From NCBI GenBank assembly GCA_964036315.1, contig OZ038517.1:23511162-23575161 (forward strand): a DNA stretch of 64,000 bases, read 5' to 3'. Under the pieces are notes generated by a model. That model did no database searches, was not told where the DNA came from, and saw nothing but the letters and a program-made list of their open reading frames with translations. This stretch comes from Acanthosepion esculentum. Lineage: Eukaryota; Mollusca; Cephalopoda; Sepiida; Sepiidae. This document shows positions 1-12,500 of this stretch, one piece after another. Position numbers and translations under genes: made by a program. Within the stretch, counting starts at the first letter, position 1. Each line of letters opens with the position of its first letter.

Positions 1-650
1 AGACTGAGACATATACCATGCAAAGAAAATCTTGTTCATAAAATCACAATAGTTCAGTTTAACTGCTTCATCGACTTTGAATGGTCCAATAATGGTTTGG
101 TCAACAATTCCAGCCCATATCATAACACTACCACCTTCTTGTTGCCTTCTTTTAGCCACAGGCATGTCTAAAATCCATCCTTTGGCCTATCCATCAGGTT
201 TGTCAAATGTCACTCGAGATTCATTTAGGAAAATTACTTTAGAAAAGTCAATTTTTATGTATTTCTTGACCCAATTTTGAAACTTTAAACTATTTGCTTC
301 AGTGAGGTAAGGTTGCCTTGGAGACCTTTTTATAGATCCCAACCCACAAAGTATTCTACATCTTTTGTCTTTCTTGACCCTCTCAATTTCAGCCTTCTCA
401 AAGATCTGAGCGTTGGTCAAAAGTGGTTGTTTTGCTATAACTCGCTTTAGTTTGCGTTCATCTCAAGGAAGCAAGTTCTTGAAGCCTTTTCCTTTGCTTT
501 GAGTTCTCAACTTATATTGTCAACAGTCTTCTTTATCATTTGATGATCTCTGCAAAGCTCCTTTGATATCTCCAATGTGGAAATTCTTTCACTCAATAAC
601 TTTGTTATTTTCTGTTTTTCAGCAGTTTTTAGATTCTTCCCTTTACCCAT
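1..650 (-). pseudogene. Tc1/mariner transposase remnant, cut by window edge
   Basis: The frame opens with MGKGKNLKTAEKQKITKLL at 650 and continues through several stops and shifts. Segments such as KKDKRCRILCGLGSIKRSPR and, near 190-250, DFSKVIFLNESRVTFDKPDG follow. The usual first catalytic motif is (V/I)-x-F-(S/T)-D-E-S; here the aspartate is N. Further on, GGSVMIWAGI is the typical G-G-G-S-x-M-x-W block. It runs off the left edge. The same MGKGK start occurs in the element at 12.7-14.6 kb. Confidence 0.75.
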
Positions 651-1550
651 GTTTCAACATACATTATGGACAAAAAGAAAAAGTAATTTTTATTACATTT
701 CAGAGGTCTTAAGCTAATATTAGTTTGATCTTCATAATAACTTCAGTCAATCCATTACCATGAATTCCAAATATCTCAAATACTAATTATTAAAAATGGC
801 AGAAAATTTAATTGAATATTTTACAAAGGGTGGAAATAGATGAGTTTAAATTTGACAAGTAGTGGATCAGAACTTTTAGAGTTATTGAGGTTTATTTGAT
901 TTGCATAATAGTTTCAGACAGGCTGTAGAATGTATTTTACTACAGGAATACATTACAAATGAATTTACTAAAGAAATACACTGCAAATAATTTTATGATA
1001 GAAATATGTTTCAAATAATTATTAATATAGAAATATATTACAAGTAAGTTTTATAACAGAAATGCAGTACATATAATTTACATTATACTGATTTTACTAT
1101 AGAAATGTGTTAACACATTGACTGCCAACTGCAAGAGTTATGAAGTGTGCTTTCCTTCATATTTTATCAGTCCAGCAGTAGTGATTTATCTTGTATACCG
1201 AGAGCTGGTCTACCCTTACTGCCTTGGGCATTTATATAGTCTATGCCTCATCTATGCTAATTCAGCAGTCATTTACATATCACTACAAGAAGATAACTTG
1301 TGGCTGGCAGTTTTTATGATGCCAACTACAAGTTAACTCATGCCTGGCATTTTCAGATAAACAACAAGTTTATTTGCAGTGATACTTTTAGTGCAAAAAC
1401 AATGTTAAGGCTTCAGTTGAAGCTATAAATCAACTTGCATACTTTTTTTATTGCCTAAGTTTTTTATAAAATTATAAAATTGACATTTGAAGTCAGATTT
1501 TGTAATTGACTTCTGACAGTCAATGTGCTAAAAGTCTCAATACAAAGAAA
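651..1550. other. AT-rich intergenic/3' side DNA with faint 30-bp periodicity
   Basis: No gene is visible. Between about 930 and 1110 there are degenerate copies of a roughly 30-bp pattern ('...ACTATAGAAATG...') related to the satellite at 3.4 kb. Confidence 0.4.
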
Positions 1551-1559
1551 AAGGAATGG

Positions 1560-2310
1560 ATGGTGCTGGTTGACAAAACATATGCAGGATACATAGGGGT
1601 TACATTCCATCACTGCCAATCAGACCCTGAACTACCACTAGTGATGATGAACAGATGTCTCCTTGAGAGGATATAGGGCTTCCAACTCACAGTCAACCTC
1701 AAGTGGAATCCCTATATACGACTTCATCACTAAAGATGCAGGTAAAATGATTAGCTCCCTGTAATTCTCTAGTAAGTACCTGACACCTCATGCTATCCTC
1801 TAATTTTATAAGAACCAGATCAGGCCAAAAATTGAATAATGTCGCCATGTTTGGGAAGGAGTTGCCCAGACCTCACTTCCTAGTTCAGAAGTGTCTCCAA
1901 GTCCTTGTTGCAGAAGAATTATTTCCCACACTCCAAATCTCGCTAACAGGCAGAATGTAATGGGTCTCACTGCTGTATTACTACAACTGTGGAAAGTGTT
2001 CGGATGAACTGCGTCTCCTGGTTTCACCAGGTCTGACCTTCATAGCTAGGATCAGTCATGCTGCTTACTCTGTATTTCATTGGCAAGAAGTTCCACTCAA
2101 ATAGCTTCTTCTCACAAACAACTGCCCTGTGTGTAGAACAGACTCCCAAGAGGATGTTTCCCTAATCACTACAATCTCAACCTGTTCAAGCCTATAGTCA
2201 ACCATTATCTTCCCCTCCTATTCATATAAACTATCCCTTAACATAACCCTCTATCTCGAGTGGCCCCAGGGCTTTGTACAGGGTGAACCGTACTGTAAAA
2301 AAAAAAAATC
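1560..2310 (+). pseudogene. non-LTR retrotransposon 3' end, decayed
   Basis: The last 270 bases match the tail of the copy at 45.5-45.7 kb, ending with CTCGAGTGGCCC...GGGCTTTGTACAGGGTGAAC. Several frames carry pieces of the ORF2 C terminus, none long. The orientation is that of the 45-kb copy. Confidence 0.55.
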
Positions 2311-2629
2311 TTAACAGTTAAACTGCTTCTGAGATAATCAATGAATTCTTTTGCTGTTTGAAAAAACAGCTTTATCTGTTTTTAACAATGATTCCTTGAA
2401 TCCTATTTTCTTGCATTATAGAATGTATAGGCTGGCCCTAAATGGCAAATTGTTGGTTAGAACTCTAACAAGCCAAACCGAATTGAGGTGGTTTAAACCC
2501 TGTATGTATTGAATTCTTACTGTGATGTCTTTTGTTTAAGTTTTGATTTAAGACTAAAACAGTGTGAAGACAGCTGCAAGAATAGATCAGATCAAGACAT
2601 ATTGATTCTTTAGTGAGACAAGCCAGCAC

Positions 2630-2840
2630 ATGATACACTATTTACATCATTCGGACTATTGTCCTCATCTTTGTCGGCATATTTATTACAATGTTTCGGC
2701 CATTGTACGCTCTGGCCTTCTTCAGGTGGTTGGAACGTAAATGGCTGAAGCATTGTAATAAATATGGCGACAAAGATGAGGACAATAGTTCAAATAATGT
2801 AAATAGTGTACATAATACCACATCTCAGAAATATAGACAG
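2630..2840. repeat. head-to-head pair of Penelope-type terminal repeats (fold-back)
   Basis: The left arm (about 2645-2730) is the reverse complement of the right arm (about 2737-2830), with almost no spacer. Each arm carries CTGAAGAAGGCC or a variant, then CGAAAC, ATGGCGACAAAGATGAGGAC and, further out, a CATCTCAGAAATATAGACAG end. The same sequence occurs singly or paired at 13.97, 18.28, 18.66, 48.5 and 52.1 kb. Confidence 0.75.
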
Positions 2841-3080
2841 ATCCAGCACATGATGATGGGTAGTTGATCAACTCGTTGACATCTGTCCTCTCTATCTGCC
2901 TCTCTAAGAAGTAATCATACAATTACTGTCCAATCATAGAATAAAATGAATAAAAAAATAAATTGTGTGTTACTGATACAGTCATTTATGTAGTGTTGGG
3001 GTCTGAAGAGCTGAAGACAGATGACACAATGCAACATATAGCAAGAATAAAAAGAAAGGTAGATCATAATATATGCTTAC

Positions 3081-3223
3081 AGTTGTTGCAACTGACAGGT
3101 AGAGGGGGGCCATATTCATTCTCATGCCGACCATGATGACAATTGGATGAAGAATATAGGCACCATACGTTAAACGACTCAGGAACACCCAAAATCTCAA
3201 GGAAAGTATATCACTGATGATAC
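3081..3223 (-). CDS. NRF-6-like exon, LSRLTYGAYILHPIVI
   Basis: 143 bp, acceptor TCTTTTCAG, donor GTAAGC. It reads GIISDILSLRFWVFLSRLTY then GAYILHPIVIMVGMRMNM. 'L-S-R-L-T-Y-x-A-Y-x-x-H-P' is the last strongly conserved block of the family, before one or two terminal helices. No matching terminal exon was recognised between bases 1 and 3080, so it probably lies outside. Confidence 0.94.
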
Positions 3224-6200
3224 CTGAAAAGAAAATTGTTAGATTCTGACTACATGAATACATTGGGAATTATTCAGAAATACATTATAAATGAATTTGG
3301 AAATTATGCTTGCTGCAGAATTGCATTAGAAAGGAGATTAAATATCAGAATTTATGACCAAGAATTTTTTACAATAGGAATGAGCTGCAAATCCTTTTTA
3401 CTATAGTAATGCACTGGAAAATGATTTTTACTATAAGAATGCATTGGAAAATGATTTTTACTATAAAAATGCATTGGAAAAGGATTTTTACTATAGGAAT
3501 GCATTGGAAAATGATTTTTACTATAAAAATGCATTGGAAAAGGATTTTTACTATAGGAATGCATTGGAAAATGATTTTTACTATACGAATGCATTGGAAA
3601 AGGATTTTTAATTTAGGAATGCATTGGAAAATGATTTTTACTATAGGAATGCATTGGAAAATGATTTTTACTACAGAAGGCATTGGAAAATGATTTTTAC
3701 TATAGGAATGCATTGGAAAATGATTTTTACTATAAAAATGCATTGGAAAAGGATTTTTACTATAGGAATGCATTGGAAAATGATTTTTACTATACGAATG
3801 CATTGGAAAAGGATTTTTACTTTAGGAATGCATTGGAAAATGATTTTTACTATAGGAATGCATTGGAAAATGATTTTTACTACAGAAGGCATTGGAAAAT
3901 GATTTTTACTATAGGAATGCATTGGGAAATGATTTTTACTATAGGAATACATTGGGAATGATTTTTACTATAGGAATGCACTGGAAAATGATTTTTCTAT
4001 AGGAATGCATTGGAAAATGATTTTTTCTATAGGAATGCATTGGGAAATAATTTTTACTATAGGAATGCATTAGAAAATGCTTTTTACTGTAAGAATGCAT
4101 TGGAAAATAATTTTTACTATTGCAATGTATTAGAAAATGCTTTTTACTATCGGAATGCATTGGAAAATGCTTTTTACTAACGGAATGCATTGGAAAATAA
4201 TATTTACTATAGGAATGTACTGGAAAATAATTTTTACTATAGGCATGCATTGGAAAATAATTTTCACTCTAAAAATGCTTCTTACTCTACAAACACATTG
4301 AAAAATAATTTTTTTATAAGAATGATTTGGTCGGTGGAAAGCTTGTGCCCGGTTGCATTGTATGTTTACATTGACTTTACATAATATTCTCTAAATACAG
4401 AATTTTATTGGTGATTTTTTTTGCTGGAATTAAATGGTAAACATCCTTTGCTCTTCAGATATCTGCAGAGAAATTAAGAAAGAAATATTAACATTAAATC
4501 AGTTTTGCTTGCAAAAGTAAAAATTCTGTTTTCTTAAGAGACATTGTCTCATGATGTCTTACCTCCGTTCCCAGAAGCACAAATGATTATCACCCAACTG
4601 ATTGCCATTGCCCAAAGTGGGTGTGACACGACTTCATAGGCAGTATACTGGCTGTTTAACCATGTGGCTGGATTTTCTTTTCTGTTCATCGTGTATTTGA
4701 TATACGAAAGGAAAAAACAAATTCCTGCTGCAAAAATCCAACCACATAACTGGAAGAACTGAAGAGAAGAAACAACTACAATAAATCAAATATCAAGAGT
4801 GATATTTTCTGGAAATGGATCCATAAAACATTGGGAGCAGACAATGCACCAGATTTATGTAATTGGTTGAGGCAGATTGGCTACTTCCCTTATAAAACGC
4901 CACCATATCACCTCCAGTCTAATACGATTGCAGTAAAAATGGTGCAGACAGTAAAAGTGGGATTGAAGACATTTTCCCCAAATAGAGATAGTATAGACAG
5001 TTACTTAATGTTACTGCTTCGTTATAGAACGATTTCACATGTAGACAGATTACCAAGCCAATATGCATTAGTGGGAAGACAGATAAGGTCTCCATTAACA
5101 ATGTTTTAGTAAATGAAAAGATGTGGTATAAAAACAACAAAGTAGTAAAGTCCTGAGTGAGGTAATTTCATCACTCAAAGAAGACATAATACAGCCATTA
5201 TATGGAAAAACCTAATGGCTCATTCTGAGCAAATCAGACCCAGAATTGAAGAGGAAGATGTGATGTAGGAAAATCTTGACAAAAGAAGAAAGGATGAGTT
5301 CTTCAGATCAGGAAAATGTAATAGAAAATAAGCCTATGGAATTATAGTGAGAGTGACTCAAATGTGGAAGAAGATGAAATGAAACCAAGATCTACATTAA
5401 AATGAACAAGACATTAAACCTCATGGAAGAGAGGTTGGAGTTCAAGAACAATGAACGACTTTAAAGTTCTTTGGTTCAGGGAAGCGTGGTCAGATTGGCA
5501 AATAGGATTTTATCTATTTGCATATGTTGGTTACAGGATAAGTAAAGTGTTGAGTAAAGAGTCAGATGACAGGAAGTTGACTCCTGATCACATGTCATAA
5601 AACAACATGATACAAGAAGAAAAAAGTTTTTAAATTATGCAGAAAAAACACATACAGATTTTTTCCCTTTGTCTCTTTGAAAGGAGAGCATTCCTGTGAA
5701 ACCTTTTGCAAGCCAAAAAGGTCATAAACTGAAGAAGCAATGGAGTTGACATAATGCAATCTACTTTGTTGACAGAAGTGCTGCTAAATCTCAGGCCATG
5801 ATGGTGTTGAGCACATAAGAGCTACCTATCCCTCCAACTTTCATGATCTTGGCAGAGCGACAGATCATCCTCCATTGCCATTGTAATCTGCTGGAGGAAA
5901 TAGTGAGTACTGACAGGTTTGTGATGTATCTGTGGAAAAGAGACATCAGGGTGGAAAATATGTCATCGCTCAATTCAAATCCAAATCCATTCCCAGAAGC
6001 ACATATGATTATCACCCAACTGATTGCGATTCCCCAAAATCCAATCTTGTTGGAGGTACACCACCCTGAGTGACCATGTCTTTAAGTACTCCCCACATTT
6101 TGCCAATGACGGGTTGGTGAGGTGAATGTGCATTGTGGTGTAAGGAATATTAGCTCAGAATGAAGAACTCGGAGAGCCAAGTTCAAATCAAGTTGTGTTC

Positions 6201-9200
6201 GTTATAGTCACTTATGCACAAATACCCAAGAGAAATATATGAATCCATCTCTTCTCCTCCAGCTATAGGTTGAATAGCAGGACAGACTGGGTTCTTTAGC
6301 CTTGGTTGGCAAACCAGTCTACTGCAGAAAGAAATGGCAACCTACTGCAGGAAAAAAATCTGCCTTGTCAGTCATGTATCGAAAGATACATGATCACCCA
6401 AGTGTGTATCACATGTGGCACTTAACTGACTGACTGAAACTATTTAACCAATATTTGGGGAAGATGGCCATTGACTCTGAGGAGTTCATCTCTCCTTTAA
6501 CAGCACTTGTTTTTGTTCTGCTGGGGTTCCACTTATCATCCTCACCAGATCAGGCTCTGGTGAGGGAGCTGGTTTAGTCACCAACCACTTAGGTTTTGAA
6601 TTCAGAGTTGTCTTTCTCCTAGACCAGTTGCCACCCAAGTCTATAGGACCCAGCCTGTCCTGCTATTTACCCATAGCTGGTGAGGGAGAAGAGATAGATA
6701 CATACCTTTCTTAAGGGTATGTGTATATATCAATGTAACAAACTTGACCGGAATTCAAACTCGGATTCTCTGATTCCTCAATCTGAGCTGCTGTCTATTA
6801 CTCCACTGTACCTCTCCAGTAAAGCTGCATACATGACTTCAGACTACCAAATTTGGAAGAGCAACATTAGAAAGTTTAAGTCCATATATGGCAGCAATAC
6901 TCCATTTTTGGTCTAATCTGACTCTTCTAAAGAGAAAGCATGGCAGAAGGAGTCAGGTACTTTCTGAGTGCTGCAAGGATCTGGCAATTTTTCCAGTATC
7001 TTTGGCGATGGATCAGTTCTACTTGAGGTCTGGAGGGAAGAAGTCCCAACAGATAGTGAAAACAAACAGCCTCATTGAGAAAACAACAGTTTAATGAGAT
7101 TGGATTTGATTTGATAAATTCATTTACTCTGGTTTCTCAACCCTTTGCAGGTTATTTAAAGCCAGAAAATATTTTTAGATTGTAAGAATTTTTTTTTTAT
7201 TTTGGAGACAATGATTTAGTGATAGAAGGAGAAGGTGGATTCATACCTAATAAGAATTTCATAAGCAAACAAGGAATTATAGTATGGATATAAAGTGGGG
7301 GATCAATTTTATGTCACAATCACTATGTAAACTGATCCCTTTATTTGTGCCTTGGCAGTTTCTATTCATTTCTATTCCAGAAAATGTAAATAAGTCTAAA
7401 AGTAATGCCTGTGTAGCTAATCAGTATTTGATTGACTGATTCGTTTTCTACGGCACATCAACCTTTTGCAGGTTATTTAAAGCCAGAAAATATTTTTAGA
7501 TTGTAAGAATTTTTGTTTTGAGATAATAGTTTAGTGATACAAGTTATATTACTTAACCTAAAACTGGCAGTGGTGGTGGGTGTAGAATAGGTGAATTCAT
7601 ACCGAATCAGAATTTGATAAACAAGCAATTGTAATGTGGAGATAAAAGAGAGATAAATTCTATATTACAATCAATATATAAACTGATCCCTCACTTTGTA
7701 GCCATGGTCGTTACTATACATTTATATTTCAGAGAATATAAATAAATTTAAAAGACATGCTTACAATAAATAATAATGCGGATATAAAATGGAGGATTAA
7801 TTCTATATTACAATCAATATATAAACTGATCCCTCACTTTGTAGCCATGGTCGTTACTATACATTTATATTTCAGAGAATTTAAATAAATTTAAAAGACA
7901 TGCTTACAATAAATAATAATGCGGATATAAAATGGAGGATTAATTCTATATTACAATCAATATATAAACTGATCCCTCACTTTGTAGCCATGGTCGTTAC
8001 TATACATTTATATTTTAGAGAATTTAAATAAATTTAAAAGACATGCTTACAATAAATAATAATGCGGATATAAAATGGAGGATTAATTCTATATTACAAT
8101 CAATATATAAACTGATCCCTCACTTTGTAGCCATGGTCGTTACTATACATTTAATTTCAGAGAATTTAAATAAATTTAAAAGACATGCTTACAATAAATA
8201 ATAATGCGGATATAAAATGGAGGATTAATTCTATATTACAATCAATATATAAACTGATCCCTCACTTTGTAGCCATGGTCATTACTATACATTTATATTT
8301 TAGAGAATCTAAATGAATTTAAAAGACATGCTTGTGTAGCTAATGAGTATTTCTATGGTTTATCAAATCTGTGCTGGTTATTTAAAGTCAGAAAATATTT
8401 TTAGATTGTAAGAATTTTTTTTTAGATAACAATGGTTTAGTGATAGTCTTTTTTCCACCACTTCCCTGTGCATTTTCTATAAATATTTTCATGGCAATTG
8501 TTCTGATAATCTTTCTTCTTTAGTACCTAGATGTTATAAATTTAAGTGCAGTACTAGATTGGCTGCAAGGTCTCATCATTTTACTGTTGAAATGGCTAGA
8601 TGTAACTGTAAGTTCTATGTTAACAGTTTCTTTTATTCTTTGATTGTGGAACTCTTTTTTGGTTTCTTGCTTTCCAGTCAACGTTGATCTTCAAAAATTT
8701 AATTGTAATATCAATCATTACCGTTGATTTTCTTAATTCCTGTTCTCTTTTTGTTCACTCTGAATAAATAGTGTTTCTTTCTATATTCTCTCACACACAA
8801 TAGCCCTTTGCATCTTTATTGCCTTGCATGGGGTGAAATAATCAAACAAAAAAGAAAAAATGTGTGTCAGAAAAATTTCTCTGAATTCTGACCTTTGGAA
8901 AACTTCGCTTCCTGTTTTTCTGTTGCAAGAAATATCCAAGTAAAATTCCAATGAGAAATGGACTAATTCGGCACCAGGGTTTGGTGTAGGTGTCATCATC
9001 TAAAATGCTACTACAAAGCAGAAGAATTAAAAAAGGTGTGAAAACAAGGAAATATCAAGACAAGAAGAATGAAAAGCATTTGTATTATAAATTTAGCTGA
9101 AAAATTTACATTTACCGTAAATAAAACAAATATAGCAGGAACTAAAACTATATTTAAATCAAACTTGAAATTAAAATGAAAAAGATAAAATGTTCATTTA

Positions 9201-9336
9201 GATCATTCTAATTTTCAAATTAAATATAAACTGAATTTCAAAGATTTTAAACAGATATCTGTACTCCAGTATTGAGAATGTTTTTTATGCTCCATTCAGC
9301 TTAACATTCAGTTGAGTTCCCAAACAAAATAACCCC

Positions 9337-9391
<55 letters not shown>

Positions 9392-9507
9392 AAAAAAAAA
9401 GGAAAGAACAGTAAGATATATAATCCGGTATTCTTATTGATATTTTTATTTTTATAAAACAGTTCTCAATGTAAATTTACAGAGCATTTAATATATAATA
9501 TAATATA

Positions 9508-9546
<39 letters not shown>

Positions 9547-12500
9547 AGTTGCTTGGAAATAGTCTATTTTTTCAAAAGTTGATATATTTATGCTTATTTC
9601 TCTTTGATTATTTTCATGATGGTGGTGGAAGGGGAAATTATTCTTCTGTGTTTGTTTGGGATGACACTCTCACATACAGGGGTTGGACAAAATAATTGGA
9701 ACAGGTGCAAATTCCACTCCTATATTTCAAAGAACTATTATATTAAGAAATTTAACTAAAACTTTGTAATTGCAGGTTATATCTATTGTAAATACGTTTA
9801 TTTATCTAATTTAATGTCTTTGTGTTATAGGAACTTACCCATAATAATAATAATGGACTATTCCGGACATTATAAATACTGCACCTCTCAAGAGGGGGGA
9901 GGAGAGATAATTGTAAGAACATTGGAATAGTGATACTTGTTGAGACAACATAGTTCACTCTAACCAAATCTGATAGTCATTACTAATACTTCTACTTCTT
10001 TGTATTATATTTCTGTTATAATATATCTTGTTATTCCATACCTGTGTTCGAGTTATTTCTTCATTGGTTCTAACCTTGGACCATCACCGTGGTACAAGGA
10101 ACTTGGACCATAACACTTTGTCTTATTAATTTTTAGAATTTAGTAAAATTTAAGCTAATGCTTGACTTCTCTGAGTTTGAAAAAGGGCAAATTGTTGGAG
10201 CTCACATGGCAGGAGCCTTGATCACTAAGGTTGCTGAACTGTTTGGGTTTTCAAGAGCTACCATATCAAGAACTATAATGCAATTCGAGAAACAGGGCAA
10301 AACCTCTAGCAACCGTAGCAATTTGGGCCAGACTTGCGAACTTACTGACATGGACCGACGTGCATTTAAATGCAATGTGGCAAAAAATCATCAGACTACT
10401 GCGGCCAAAGTGACTGCTGAGTTGAATAACCACCTGAATAGTCCAGTTTCTACTAAAACTGTTCATCATGAGCTCCATAAGGCTGGATATCATGGAAGAG
10501 CTGACGTAAGGAAACCTCTTCTCTTCACTTGCAACATTCAGAAGAGGTTGAAGTGGTGCAGAGATCACAATGCCTGGTCTGCAGACCAATGGAAGCAAGT
10601 CATATTCTCAGACAAGTCCAGTTTTTCTATTTTCCCAACTTCAGGGTCAGTTTATGTGTAGAGGCAGCCCAAAGAAGCTTACAACCCCGACTGCCTTCTT
10701 CCAACAGTGAAGCATGGAGGTGGATCAATGATAGTTCGGGCCACCATATCATGGAAATGTCTTGGTTCAATAGTTGCCCTACATGGTAGAATCAACAGCA
10801 AAGATTACCTGAACATTTTGGGAGATCATGTTCATCCAATGGCCCAGACTTTATCCCCTGATGGTGACTGCATCTTCCAAGGTGATAATGCTTCAATGCA
10901 TACTGCTCAAGTGGTTAAGGATTGGTATGAAGAGCATAAAAGTGAGCTAAAACACATGGAGTTGCCTCCCCAATCTCCAGATATCAATATTATTGAACAT
11001 TTGTGGTGCATTTTGGAGCGACAAGTTAGGAGCCGCTATCCTCCACCGTCGTGTCTTAAAGAGCTGGAGCAGGCATTAATGGAAGAATGGTTAAAAATTC
11101 CTCTGGATGAAGTCAGGAAGCTGTATGATTCCATTCCATTCCTAGATGTATTAAAGCTGTATGTGAGGCTAAATGAGGACCAACTCCATATTAAATAAAT
11201 TTTCTTTGAATTTAACAAGTGTTTCAATTATTTTGTCCAACCCCTGTATATAGACACACATGCAATGGAAAAACAGAAAAAGAAATATAATTTGGTTTAA
11301 CCCATCATACAACAAAACCATCAGAACATATGTCGGCAGAACATTCCTAAGTCTAATAGAACTCCCCCCCCCCGTAACAAGCACCTTAGCAAAAATATTT
11401 AACAAAAACAACATAAAAATTATCTGCAGATGCAGTAAGAAAATAACACAAATAATAAAAAGCCACAAAAAAAAACAACAACCTGCAATAGCACAATCAA
11501 CTGCAGAGAAAAAAAACACATGACCACTACAAGGAAACTGCCTACAAACATAATATACAAAGCTACAAACAACATTACAATGCACTAAATTGGTTCCACA
11601 GAAGACATTAGACTATAGTGATTTTCTAAGCGTAGCTTAGATGGGGCACAAGGCCAAAAGTATGGGACACCCTGTGAGGATTGAACTCACTACTCAGTTG
11701 TAATTGTTCTAGCGAGACAAGCTTGCTAACCATTACACTGCCCTGAGGTGCCCTGTGAACCAGCTACAAGGAAATCCTTATTTACCATTTTATAAAGTTT
11801 GAATCAATTGTCTATTAGCTGATGTTTTGTTAAGCATTCCAATAAACAATCTAATAAATAAATATTTATTATTTTTGTTGTCAATTCTCAAGAACAAAGA
11901 AAATGTATAACTATACTTGATATGTTTAGGTTTTATTAAAATTCTAATAATTGCTTTTTAAAACAATAAACATTGATGAGGAGTGAAGGTAGTTAAAATA
12001 ATGGAGGCGTCAAAGGAAAAACTCTTTTTGATGCTCTGTTTTTTTTTTTCAGTCATGAATGTCCAAGATTGCCAGCAAATATAGAAAATTTATTGAGAAA
12101 ACCATATCCATGCATACAGAAAAAGTATCGCTGAGAAAAAAACAACATTATGAATTTAGATTGAAATTTGAAAACATTTTAAAATATTAAAAAATCTCTC
12201 AAAGTGAAAAAGGAACTATGGAGGACAATAAGTGTTGTAACTTTGACAACGTTAAATGAAAGGTAATTAATTATGTTCTTATTATTATTGTCATTATTTT
12301 TTAAAAAAGGAACAAGGTAACTTTCCTTTAGATTTTTTATGTTTATATGGTCATACATAAATATGTTGCCTTGAGAACTAAATAGACACCAGTTAAATTT
12401 CGATGTATAATGTTAAAATAGAAACCATTTGGATGTATAATGTTTTTTCTCAATAAAACTGTCAATAAACGTCGACATTTGCCTTTGATGTAGTTCCTCA

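Larger units (their letters stand above)
9677..11246 (+). mobile_element. Tc1-like DNA transposon with nested solo LTR
   Basis: The termini are inverted repeats: CAGGGGTTGGACAAAATAAT at 9677 and its complement ending CCCCTG at 11246. They are flanked by the TA target dinucleotide at 9675-9676 and 11247-11248. Total length is 1,570 bp, of which about 300 bp is an LTR inserted in the 5' untranslated part. The transposase reading frame is at 10158-11198. Confidence 0.93.

Noticed and set aside
3352..4384. Open frames of 60-144 codons on both strands in the 30-bp satellite
   Set aside because: The unit is exactly ten codons without stops in several frames, so long frames arise automatically. The peptides are simple decamer repeats.
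11650..11760. Functional tRNA gene
   Set aside because: A and B boxes are present, but acceptor and anticodon stems do not pair well and the flanks match SINE sequence.
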